A DNA stretch of 14,661 nt. Origin: UBA3940 sp964506005 (GTDB lineage: Bacteria; Chloroflexota; Anaerolineae; Aggregatilineales; UBA3940). Made by a program: the position numbers and the translations under genes. The notes beneath the pieces are model-generated. The model ran no database searches, had not been told where the DNA came from, and saw only the letters and a list, made by a program, of their open reading frames with translations. The stretch is from contig CAZDLX010000084.1 in assembly GCA_964506005.1 (NCBI GenBank), forward strand, positions 1 to 14,661, in the 5' to 3' direction. Positions 1 to 5,886 of the stretch are shown here, in pieces (position 1 is the first letter of the stretch; each line of letters opens with the position of its first letter).

Positions 1-53
1 CGAGGAATAACATTCACAGTATAAAACAAAGCCGCCGGGGCGCAACCCGCATC

Positions 54-85
54 AAAAACCGCCGAAGGCGCAACCCTCGGCGGTT
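54..85 (-). terminator. Rho-independent terminator of the minus-strand operon
   Basis: Read on the minus strand, a 9-bp GC-rich stem (AACCGCCGA pairing with TCGGCGGTT, plus-strand positions 57-65 and 77-85) with an 11-nt loop is followed at once by five T residues (positions 58-54). It lies 25 bases beyond the ASCH gene stop, so it should end the transcript of the ASCH/SHOCT/small-protein group. A second, weaker GC-rich hairpin sits at about 31-50. Confidence 0.8.
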
Positions 86-109
86 CTCATTTCCCCTACT
101 CCCCTCTCC

Positions 110-484
110 CTACCCCACCTCGACCAGCTCGAACTCCACCACCCACACCGGCATGTCGAGCGTGTCCGCGCCGTGGATGCGCTGCCACAGCTCTAAGAAC
201 GCTTCGCGGCTGGCTTCGCCCTCCGCCCTCGCGCCCTCATCGGAGATGTCCCCGGCGCGCTCGGCGCGGATGCCCGTCACCCGGATGCGGGCGATCTGCG
301 GCTCGTTGCGCCCCGGCTGCACGGCGTAGGTCTTGCCGACCTGCCACTTGGTCCGCCCGCCGTGCACCACCGCCTCGATGCGCCCGTCAGGCCCCGTGAC
401 CGCCTCCTCGTTCGCCTTGCGGGGGCGGCGGGTGGTGGTCTTCTCCCCGTTGAGAACAGCCTGCCACGTGTACTGGAAGATCAT
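110..484 (-). CDS. ASCH-domain protein (PUA-like fold), 124 aa
   Basis: A small soluble protein of the ASCH superfamily, which has a PUA-like beta-barrel and is generally thought to bind RNA or nucleotides. No specific substrate can be named. Visible family marks are the N-terminal GEKTTTRR (residues 13-20, matching the GxKTxTxR signature), W47 and the YAVQPGR stretch (about 53-59), a central ARIRVTGIRAE strand (about 65-75), the acidic DISDEGARAEGE segment, and a C-terminal PVWVVEFE strand. The length suits a single-domain ASCH protein. The ATG lies 15 bases after the stop of the SHOCT gene, so the two are almost certainly co-transcribed. The Shine-Dalgarno is poor (a G-run only), which suggests translational coupling. 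A terminator follows directly. Family call fairly sure; function unknown. Confidence 0.82.
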   Translation of the reverse strand: MIFQYTWQAVLNGEKTTTRRPRKANEEAVTGPDGRIEAVVHGGRTKWQVGKTYAVQPGRNEPQIARIRVTGIRAERAGDISDEGARAEGEASREAFLELWQRIHGADTLDMPVWVVEFELVEVG

Positions 485-499
485 GTCTGGCCCCCCGGC

Positions 500-1141
500 T
501 TACATCTCGGCGAGGATCTGCTGCTTCTTCGCGTCGTACTCTTCCTGCGTGATCAGCCCGGCGTCGAGCATCTCCTTGAGCTCGCGCAGCCGCCCGACCC
601 GGTCGGCGGTCTCGGCGGGCGCGCTCTCGGCGGCGACGGGCTCGCCCGAGGCCACCGTCACCGGGGGCACCTGCCCCAGCATGATGCCGCCCGCCGCCGC
701 GCGGCGCTCCTCCAGATCGCGGCGGCGGCGCTCCTCGCGGACCTCCTCCTCCTGCTCCTGCGCCAGCGCGTAGACGCGCCGCGCCTGCGGCTTGGGGATG
801 TACTCGACGGAGAGCGTCTCGCCCTCGACGGGCTCGAGCGTCAGCGTCGCGCCGATCATGTCCTCTTTCAACGTGACGTGCTCCAGGTCGCGCCAGATGT
901 AGTCCGCAAACTCGGCGCGCCCCAGAAGCTGCGGCTGGTACACGATGAACCGCCGGTTGGTGAGCACCACGCACACCGGCGTGAGGTCGATGAGCGGCTT
1001 ATCCTGCACGGCGATGTACGTTATCCGCTCGCCCCGCGTCAGGATGCCGGAGACGCGGTCGTACACCCGCGCGACCGCTTTAGGGTCCTGGTCCTCGTCG
1101 ATGAAACGCCTGATCTCTTCCCTGATGTCGTCGCCTGCCAT
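500..1141 (-). CDS. PH-like domain protein with C-terminal SHOCT domain, 213 aa
   Basis: Probably a cytoplasmic protein. Residues about 35-120 look like a bacterial PH-like (YokE/bPH-type) domain: GERITYIAVQDKPL, then VVLTNRRFIVYQP, the typical 'TNRRFI' strand of such domains, then alternating short strands ending near EGETLSVEYIPK. A charged helix rich in Glu and Arg (about 120-148) is probably coiled coil. A low-complexity Ala/Pro linker follows, and then a SHOCT domain at the end (about 183-213): LRELKEMLDAGLITQEEYDAKKQQIL, with the usual 'L.G.IT.EEY..KK..IL' pattern. SHOCT often marks oligomerising or membrane-associated proteins, but a precise role is not known. The ATG is supported by GGGAGG five bases upstream (1152-1147). 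It sits between the small SH3-like gene and the ASCH gene, all on the same strand. Confidence 0.8.
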   Translation of the reverse strand: MAGDDIREEIRRFIDEDQDPKAVARVYDRVSGILTRGERITYIAVQDKPLIDLTPVCVVLTNRRFIVYQPQLLGRAEFADYIWRDLEHVTLKEDMIGATLTLEPVEGETLSVEYIPKPQARRVYALAQEQEEEVREERRRRDLEERRAAAGGIMLGQVPPVTVASGEPVAAESAPAETADRVGRLRELKEMLDAGLITQEEYDAKKQQILAEM

Positions 1142-1296
1142 GCCATCCTCCCATCCGCGCGCCGCGCCAGTACGATAGCTGATAGCTTGATGATAGTGGA
1201 TTGCGTGCTGCTGGCAAGAGGCGTGCCGCAGGAAGGCAGAACGAGAAGCCGCGCGGCGGGTGTGCCGGCGGCTCAGGCAGGCGGGAGCGCGGCGTC

Positions 1297-1476
1297 TCAG
1301 TGCTTCTTCGAGACGCGGCGGCAGTTGTCGACCAGTACGACGTAGATCTTGCTGTTAGCGATACTCTGTATCTGCACGTAGCGGCTGAACGAGATCGCGA
1401 TGACCACCCCTTCGATGGCCCCCCAGTCGCTGGTGTCCGCGATGACGCGGTCCCCTACGCGGATGTTGGAAATCAC
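1297..1476 (-). CDS. Small SH3-like/KOW-like protein, 59 aa, GTG start
   Basis: A short gene that is easily missed because it starts with GTG and has fewer than 60 residues. It begins MISNIRVGDRVIADTSDW and ends NCRRVSKKH. The pattern 'VGDRVIA......G.EGVVIAIS....VQIQS......YVVLVDNCRRV' alternates short beta strands and opens with the VGD(R/K)V turn common in SH3-like and KOW barrels, so a small nucleic-acid- or protein-binding barrel is possible. No named family was recognised. Start evidence is strong: AGGAGAG (1489-1483) sits six bases before the GTG, with a sigma70-type promoter 50-80 bases upstream. It heads the minus-strand series small protein, SHOCT, ASCH. About 155 bases separate it from the SHOCT gene, so read-through is likely but not certain. 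Confidence 0.7.
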   Translation of the reverse strand: MISNIRVGDRVIADTSDWGAIEGVVIAISFSRYVQIQSIANSKIYVVLVDNCRRVSKKH

Positions 1477-1528
1477 GCTCGTCTCTCCTGCCCCTCAAAG
1501 GCCTCGACGAGGTGTGCGTTCAACTCCG

Positions 1529-1556
1529 ATTGTACTGAACTTTTGTTCTAAGTCAA
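1529..1556 (-). promoter_or_regulatory. Sigma70-type promoter for the small-protein/SHOCT/ASCH group
   Basis: On the minus strand TTGACT (-35, positions 1556-1551) is followed after 16 bases by TACAAT (-10, 1534-1529), five of six matches to consensus in each hexamer. Transcription would start near 1522, giving a leader of about 46 nt to the GTG at 1476. The spacer holds a perfect GAAC-N4-GTTC palindrome. Confidence 0.72.
1537..1548. promoter_or_regulatory. Candidate LexA (SOS) operator, GAAC-N4-GTTC
   Basis: GAACAAAAGTTC on the minus strand has perfect half-sites GAAC and GTTC separated by four bases. This equals the core of the Bacillus/Gram-positive-type LexA box (CGAAC-N4-GTTCG), though the outer C and G are A and A here. 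It lies between the -35 and -10 hexamers, the expected place for a repressor operator. A perfect 8-base match of this kind can arise by chance, but its position inside a good promoter raises the weight. Whether this organism's LexA uses this motif is not visible in the window. Confidence 0.5.
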
Positions 1557-1564
1557 CGGGGGGC

Positions 1565-1664
1565 NNNNNNNNNNNNNNNNNNNNNNNNNNNNNNNNNNNN
1601 NNNNNNNNNNNNNNNNNNNNNNNNNNNNNNNNNNNNNNNNNNNNNNNNNNNNNNNNNNNNNNNN
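1565..1664. other. Assembly gap of 100 N
   Basis: One hundred N, a conventional size for a gap of unknown length. It separates the promoter of the small-protein operon from the 3' end of the MerR gene, so a terminator or a further small gene could be hidden here. Confidence 0.97.
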
Positions 1665-1674
1665 GGGGTGAGGG

Positions 1675-2424
1675 CTATGCCTCCAGCCCATCGACGTAGA
1701 CGTTGATCGCCTCGCGCATGAACTCGGGCAGATCGGGGTGCAGCTCCTCGAAGTTGCGCCGGAAGTCCGGGTGATCGTTGTACAGGTCGCCGAGCCCGCG
1801 CAGGTAGCCGGGGTTCGGCTCCACGAAGTACTTGAGGTGCTCGTGCCACCGCGCGATCACCGCCTGCACTTCCGGGCTGGCGGGCTCCGCCTTGCCGATC
1901 AGCTCGACGAGGTCTGTGTAGACCGCCTGGCCCTCCTCCCCGATCTGCTGCTTCTGCTGGGCGGAGTAGCTGTTGTAGCGCTTGTACGACGCGTCAACGG
2001 TTTCACTGCCCCACGTCTCGCGGGCCTGCTGGGCATACTTCTTCTCTTCCTCCGGGGTGAACCCGGCGAACAGCTTTTTCTTACTCATTCCAATCCCTCC
2101 TGTCAGGTCGAGAATCGTGCCGTCGATCGTGTGGATGAGGCTCTTCAGCCGGCGGATGCGGGCTTCCAGCCCTGCCCGGTGCGCGTGCAGCGCCGCCACG
2201 AGATCGAAATCAGGCATGGCCATGATGTCCTTGATCTCGCTCAGGCTCAGATCCAGCTCCCGGAAGAACAGGATCTGCTGGAGATGGTAGACAGCCTCGT
2301 CGTCGTAGTAACGGTAGCCGTTTTCCCCTACCTGCGCCGGTTTCAGCAGGCCGATCTCGTCGTAGTAGTGGAGCGTGCGCACGCTCACGCCGGCCAGCTC
2401 GGCAAGCTGTTTAACGGTGTACAC
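1675..2424 (-). CDS. MerR-family transcriptional activator with TipAS effector domain, 249 aa
   Basis: A DNA-binding regulator of the TipAL/Mta type. Residues 1-70 form the MerR winged helix: YTVKQLAELAGVSVRTLHYY, DEIGLLKP, then GYRYYDDEAVYHLQQILFFRELDLSLSEI. A helix at about 75-110 (AALHAHRAGLEARIRRLKSLI) would be the dimer coiled coil. Residues about 120-245 match a TipAS effector-binding domain (FAGFTPEEEKKYAQQARETWG onward to YVDGLEA). There is no cysteine anywhere in the protein, so thiol metal sensing and TipAL-like covalent drug capture are not expected; a non-covalent hydrophobic ligand is more likely. I chose the GTG at 2424 because AGGAGG lies eight bases upstream. A longer in-frame GTG at 2466 would fall inside the promoter. 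The promoter dyad suggests it controls its own gene. Confidence 0.9.
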   Translation of the reverse strand: MYTVKQLAELAGVSVRTLHYYDEIGLLKPAQVGENGYRYYDDEAVYHLQQILFFRELDLSLSEIKDIMAMPDFDLVAALHAHRAGLEARIRRLKSLIHTIDGTILDLTGGIGMSKKKLFAGFTPEEEKKYAQQARETWGSETVDASYKRYNSYSAQQKQQIGEEGQAVYTDLVELIGKAEPASPEVQAVIARWHEHLKYFVEPNPGYLRGLGDLYNDHPDFRRNFEELHPDLPEFMREAINVYVDGLEA

Positions 2425-2451
2425 CCTGTCTCCCTCCTCATCACGACCGCC

Positions 2452-2482
2452 AGTATAAACTATCACGTAACGTGAGAGTCAA
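2452..2482 (-). promoter_or_regulatory. MerR-type promoter (19-bp spacer) with 21-bp operator dyad
   Basis: On the minus strand TTGACT (2482-2477) and TATACT (2457-2452) are separated by 19 bases, the over-long spacer typical of promoters activated by MerR proteins through DNA distortion. An inverted repeat at 2459-2479, centred on 2469, pairs ACT-x-TCACGT with ACGTGA-x-AGT, with a single mismatched pair. It fills the spacer and matches how MerR/TipA-class dimers bind. The regulator's start codon lies 28 bases beyond the -10, so this is most simply an autoregulatory site. Confidence 0.82.
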
Positions 2483-2570
2483 GGGCGATTTTCGGTGAGT
2501 TTTGCCTTTCGTGGAGTTATAGGGCAGCAGCCAGCGCCCGACAGGCCCTTTATTTTCAGGCCGCACCACC

Positions 2571-2646
2571 GTAGGGGCGGGTCCAACGATGCAGGCGATG
2601 CAGTCGATGCTCCGCATCGCGCATCGCGCATCGCACCCGACCCTAC
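2571..2646. repeat. 76-bp palindromic repeat element with nested short repeats
   Basis: The ends GTAGGGGCGGGT (2571-2582) and ACCCGACCCTAC (2635-2646) are inverted repeats matching at 11 of 12 positions. Inside, the left half holds three CGATGC copies at a 9-base period (2587, 2596, 2605). The right half holds three exact tandem heptamers GCATCGC (2614-2634), whose GCATCG core is the reverse complement of CGATGC. The whole can fold into one long hairpin. This resembles a REP-like or non-autonomous MITE-like intergenic element; copy number elsewhere cannot be seen. No coding sequence is credible across it. Confidence 0.7.
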
Positions 2647-2684
2647 CAATGCAGATTGACCTGTTATTCTGTAAAGGTTCAAAA

Positions 2685-2763
2685 GGCGACCGCTGATTGG
2701 CGCGCCAGCCGACAGGTCGCCCTCAGGCGACGCATTTCTTGTAGCCTGAGAATTCATGCTCAG
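2685..2763. other. Cluster of overlapping, mutually exclusive inverted repeats
   Basis: Five segments form a pairing chain. GGCGACC (2685-2691) pairs with GGTCGCC (2715-2721). GTCGCC (2716-2721) pairs with GGCGAC (2726-2731) over a CTCA loop. CTCAGGC (2722-2728) pairs with GCCTGAG (2744-2750). CTGAG (2746-2750) pairs with CTCAG (2759-2763). Each stem excludes its neighbour. It sits in a gene-free stretch upstream of the surface-protein promoter. It may be a structured RNA or the remnant of a mobile repeat; no known RNA family was recognised and no T-run follows. Confidence 0.45.
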
Positions 2764-2808
2764 ACGGAGCTCCGCTCCCGGCGTTGCCCAACGCGTCGAG
2801 AGCCGTTC

Positions 2809-2827
2809 TTCATGAATCTTTCATGAA
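2809..2827 (+). promoter_or_regulatory. Paired TTCATGAA boxes upstream of a promoter
   Basis: Two copies of the perfect 8-bp palindrome TTCATGAA (2809-2816 and 2820-2827) are spaced 11 bases centre to centre, about one DNA turn. They end 18 bases before the -35 hexamer of the surface-protein promoter. An 11-base direct-repeat spacing is typical of sites for OmpR/PhoB-type response regulators, but the regulator is unknown and none is encoded in the window. Confidence 0.4.
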
Positions 2828-2845
2828 AAGCACGCTGTACTCATA

Positions 2846-2874
2846 TTGACTCCGCATGGGTCCGCGACTAGAAT
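2846..2874 (+). promoter_or_regulatory. Sigma70-type promoter for the DUF11 surface protein
   Basis: TTGACT (2846-2851) and TAGAAT (2869-2874) are separated by exactly 17 bases, five of six consensus matches each. The predicted start is near 2881, which implies an untranslated leader of about 300 nt before the ATG at 3183. Confidence 0.65.
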
Positions 2875-2880
2875 GACACT

Positions 2881-3182
2881 AGCAGTACCGACTTCCTACT
2901 CGATGCAGCCGAATCTGCGTTTACCATAACAAATAGCGAGCGCGTACACCGACTCCCTCACCACTTCCATGAGTAACGCTGCTACGTCGAGACGGACGTC
3001 CGAGCTGTCCTTACCTCAATATCGATATCGCTGGCCGATAAACTCGTGTGCCAACTGTGCTGCCGGGACACCGTCTCGCGCACCCGTGGCTGCGGGCTTC
3101 CGGCATAGTGGGGCCGCTTCTCCCTGCAGGCCCTGCACTCTTTACCGGTTCCGCATCTCTGTCTGTGGTTAAGGAGAAGAAG
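2881..3182 (+). other. Long 5' leader of the surface-protein gene, no recognised element
   Basis: About 300 bases lie between the predicted transcription start and the start codon. No convincing ORF, terminator or known riboswitch core was recognised; in particular I did not see the conserved cores of the c-di-GMP-I type that often precede surface-protein genes. A small stem (TATCG with CGATA near 3022-3042) and a G/C-rich stretch at 3090-3140 could fold. The leader ends with AAGGAG (3171-3176), a strong ribosome binding site seven bases before the ATG. Confidence 0.4.
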
Positions 3183-5768
3183 ATGTTGCGACGGAAGCTG
3201 TTCCCACCCAGGCGTCCTGCCAGCTCCCGGCGGTCTCGATCTGCCCGGCTGTCGGGCATACTGCTTGTCGTGCTCGGCCTCACTTTGACTCTGGTTCCCA
3301 GCGCGCTGGCGTCTATCGTCGTGCCACTGCGCAACGTGGCGGTGTTCATCCAGACGACCGGCCCGCTTGCCGAGCTCGGTATTGGTGACTACCGCACCAA
3401 TGACCCCGTATCGGTGAGTGCGGTGCCAGGGCGCGACCCGGCGGGGGCAGGCGACCGTTCTGTCCACCGCATTGAGCTGCTCATCCCCTGCTTACCCAAC
3501 CTTGAGTACACCGTCGAGCTGTTCGACCCCGCGGTCGAGCCCGGCTCGGAGGCCATCGACGAGCCGCGCGACGACAACAACCTCGACACGACAGATCCAC
3601 AGTGGTTTGACAACACACACTTCCGTCTCTTTGCGCCCAACGGCACGCTTCTGCAAGAGACCACCTACACGCCCGGCACGTCTAACGACGCCTGGACTCT
3701 CTTCGCGACCATCACCGTCGATGGCAACCCACAGCGCGGCGTCAGCTGCGGCAGCTACATTTTGCAAACGGACACCGGCAACGGCGATCCCTACACTGTG
3801 GGTCTGAACAACGACGACAACGCCTGGCAGCTCCGGCTGGATGGCGTCGGCTTTGATGCCTTCACCGGCCCCGATGGCCTCCCCGGCACCGGCGACCAGG
3901 CGCAAGTCGGCATCCTGGAGGTCTCCTACCAGCACCGGGCGGCAGACTGCCAGGACTTCTACTGGTTTGCCGATGACGACGAAGTCGAGATGTACATGCT
4001 CAACTTCGACATGGACGACTCGGCCAGCTACGGCGCCGCCATCGTCTGCTACTTCGCGCCCGGAGTCACGGGAGACTGCTCCAGCGGCTACCCCGGCTCG
4101 CCGGTCATCATGGGCACGCGCTCGGGGAATACGACCTGGAACGACGTCGTTGACCAGTCGGCGCAGCGCCACGTACGGCCTGCCTTCTCCGACATGCAGC
4201 CCTTTGACGGCGTGAGCGACTTTGACGGCGATGCGATCACGAACCCCGCAGCCGGCCTGTGGCGCGGGCAGCTCTGCGTGGACCGCGGCAACCAGTACTC
4301 GTTTGAAGTGCCCGGCCACCGCCTGTTCATCGAGCCGCCCGACCTGCCCGAGCTCACCATCGTGAAGGACGACGGCGTCGAGGTCGTGAACTCGCCCGGT
4401 TCCACGACCTACAACGTGACCATCACCAACGTCGGCACGGGCGCTGCGCTGCCCCTGCCCGGTGGAGAGCCTGAGCTCGTTGACCAGCTGCCGGCTGGCA
4501 TGACGTTCCAGAGCTGCACGGTCAACGCGCCGCTCATCGGCACCTGCGCCGAGAACCCCGGCGGCTCGGGCCGCGTCGAGTTCCAGCTTGACGGTCACAC
4601 CGACTTCAACGACATCTTCCTGCCGGGCACCGGCAGCGGCAATCTGAACTCTGCTACCGTCACCATCACGGCAGGCGTGAACGCCGGCCTGGCGGACGGG
4701 ACGCAGCTTGAGAACGTCGCCTCGGTCGACTTCACCGACGCATTCCAGAACAATTACGAGCCGGTGTCAGACAACGACATCGACACGGTGACGAACGAGC
4801 CGGTAGCAGACCTCTCGCTGGTCAAGTCGGTGGACCGGACAACCGCCAGCCAGGGCGATACGGTCGTCTTCACGATCCAGGTGACAAACAGTGGACCGAA
4901 TGCCACGACCGGTGTCACGGTCACAGACAACACGCTGACGAATGCCAGCGCCGAGTTTACCAATCTGACACTGCCCGCGGGCAGCCCGTCACAGGGCAGC
5001 TACGACTTCGATACCGGCGTGTGGACGGTGGGCGACCTCGCGGTGGGACAGACGGAGACGCTGACGATCCAGGCCACCATCGCCGTCGACCCGCCGGTCA
5101 CCAACATCGCGCAGGTGACAAACAGCGACCTGCCCGACCCCGACTCGACGCCTAACAACAACGTCGCCACGGAAGATGACCAGTCCTCGGTGACGATCAA
5201 CCCGCCGGGGTCGCCACCGCCCGGCCCGACCGCCGTCCCGCCGCTGGCCGAGGGGACTGGCGTCGCCACCCCGGTGCTCCGCAAGATCGTCTCGCCGGAA
5301 AACGCCGCGGTCGGTGATACCGTGCTGTGGACCGTGCTCGTCTCCAACCCCGAGAACGTCCCAACAGGCAACGTGACCGTGACCGACACCATCCCGGCAA
5401 TGTTCGGCGTGGTGCGCGTGACGTCGTCGCGCGGCACGGTGACGGTGACGGGCAACAGCTTCTCGGTGAACATCGGCGTGATGCAGCCGGGCGAGGAAGT
5501 GACGATCAGCGTGGAGTCGGTCGCCAACGTCCTGGCGGTCCCGCCGCAGACGTGCAACACCGCCTTCGTGGGGAGCGTCGCCTCCAACGAGGTCTGTGTG
5601 AACATCTTCCCGGCGGAGCTGGCGGCGTTCGGCGGTGACTCGCCGCTGACGACGGCGCTCCGGGCCTGGTGGGTGTGGAGCCTGGTGGGCGTGGCGCTGA
5701 CACTGGGTGGCTGGCTCCTGCTGCGGCGGGTGGGCCGCCAGGCCGCCGAGCCCGGCATCGAAGGTTAG
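3183..5768 (+). CDS. Exported membrane-anchored protein with three DUF11-like domains, 861 aa
   Basis: A large cell-surface protein. The ATG at 3183 follows AAGGAG, and the frame opens with an Arg-rich stretch, a hydrophobic core (about 24-40) and a likely SALA|S signal-peptidase site near residue 43. Residues about 44-385 form a region rich in Asp, Asn and Gly with several Cys; no family was recognised. Three DUF11/conserved-repeat (Ig-like) domains follow at about 387-535 (LTIVKDDGVEVVNSPGST), 540-672 (LSLVKSVDRTTASQGDTVVF) and 698-811 (LRKIVSPENAAVGDTVLW), each with the 'NVTVTDxxP' type strand. A Pro-rich hinge (PPGSPPPGPTAVPP) separates the second and third. A final transmembrane helix (about 828-848) and basic RRVGR tail would anchor it with the bulk outside. 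No LPxTG-like sortase motif precedes the helix. It is monocistronic, between its own promoter and terminator. Adhesin-like or structural role is inference. Confidence 0.85.
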   Translation: MLRRKLFPPRRPASSRRSRSARLSGILLVVLGLTLTLVPSALASIVVPLRNVAVFIQTTGPLAELGIGDYRTNDPVSVSAVPGRDPAGAGDRSVHRIELLIPCLPNLEYTVELFDPAVEPGSEAIDEPRDDNNLDTTDPQWFDNTHFRLFAPNGTLLQETTYTPGTSNDAWTLFATITVDGNPQRGVSCGSYILQTDTGNGDPYTVGLNNDDNAWQLRLDGVGFDAFTGPDGLPGTGDQAQVGILEVSYQHRAADCQDFYWFADDDEVEMYMLNFDMDDSASYGAAIVCYFAPGVTGDCSSGYPGSPVIMGTRSGNTTWNDVVDQSAQRHVRPAFSDMQPFDGVSDFDGDAITNPAAGLWRGQLCVDRGNQYSFEVPGHRLFIEPPDLPELTIVKDDGVEVVNSPGSTTYNVTITNVGTGAALPLPGGEPELVDQLPAGMTFQSCTVNAPLIGTCAENPGGSGRVEFQLDGHTDFNDIFLPGTGSGNLNSATVTITAGVNAGLADGTQLENVASVDFTDAFQNNYEPVSDNDIDTVTNEPVADLSLVKSVDRTTASQGDTVVFTIQVTNSGPNATTGVTVTDNTLTNASAEFTNLTLPAGSPSQGSYDFDTGVWTVGDLAVGQTETLTIQATIAVDPPVTNIAQVTNSDLPDPDSTPNNNVATEDDQSSVTINPPGSPPPGPTAVPPLAEGTGVATPVLRKIVSPENAAVGDTVLWTVLVSNPENVPTGNVTVTDTIPAMFGVVRVTSSRGTVTVTGNSFSVNIGVMQPGEEVTISVESVANVLAVPPQTCNTAFVGSVASNEVCVNIFPAELAAFGGDSPLTTALRAWWVWSLVGVALTLGGWLLLRRVGRQAAEPGIEG

Positions 5769-5811
5769 CGCCGCGAGGCTGGCCCGTCCAGCAGAATAAG
5801 TAAAAAGACTT

Positions 5812-5846
5812 GAGCCCTTCGTTCCGACAAACGAAGGGCTCTTTTT
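5812..5846. terminator. Strong terminator, probably bidirectional, between convergent genes
   Basis: A perfect 12-bp stem (GAGCCCTTCGTT at 5812-5823 with AACGAAGGGCTC at 5830-5841) with a 6-nt loop is followed on the plus strand by TTTTT (5842-5846). On the minus strand the same stem is followed by AAGTCTTTTT, so it can also serve the metalloprotease gene arriving from the right. It lies 44 bases after the surface-protein stop and 41 bases beyond the protease stop. Confidence 0.92.
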
Positions 5847-5886
5847 CGATCGGTTCGTTGAGGTGGCGAAACGATCGAGGAGTCTG

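Noticed and set aside
362..1345. 327-aa plus-strand open frame opposite the SHOCT and ASCH genes
   Set aside because: Its Leu/Arg/Ala-rich translation has no domain. The minus-strand frames contain recognisable domains, good ribosome sites and a terminator, so this is a high-GC shadow frame.
2479..2757. 92-aa minus-strand open frame in the 2.5-2.8 kb intergenic region
   Set aside because: It runs through the palindromic repeat and hairpins, has no ribosome site or domain, and its low-complexity translation follows the repeats.
2881..3182. Cyclic-di-GMP or other known riboswitch in the surface-protein leader
   Set aside because: I looked for the conserved cores of c-di-GMP-I-type and similar riboswitches and found no convincing match.
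3492..4598. 368-aa minus-strand open frame inside the DUF11 gene
   Set aside because: Antisense shadow of a GC-rich gene; composition dominated by Val, Ala, Arg and Asp, with no motifs.
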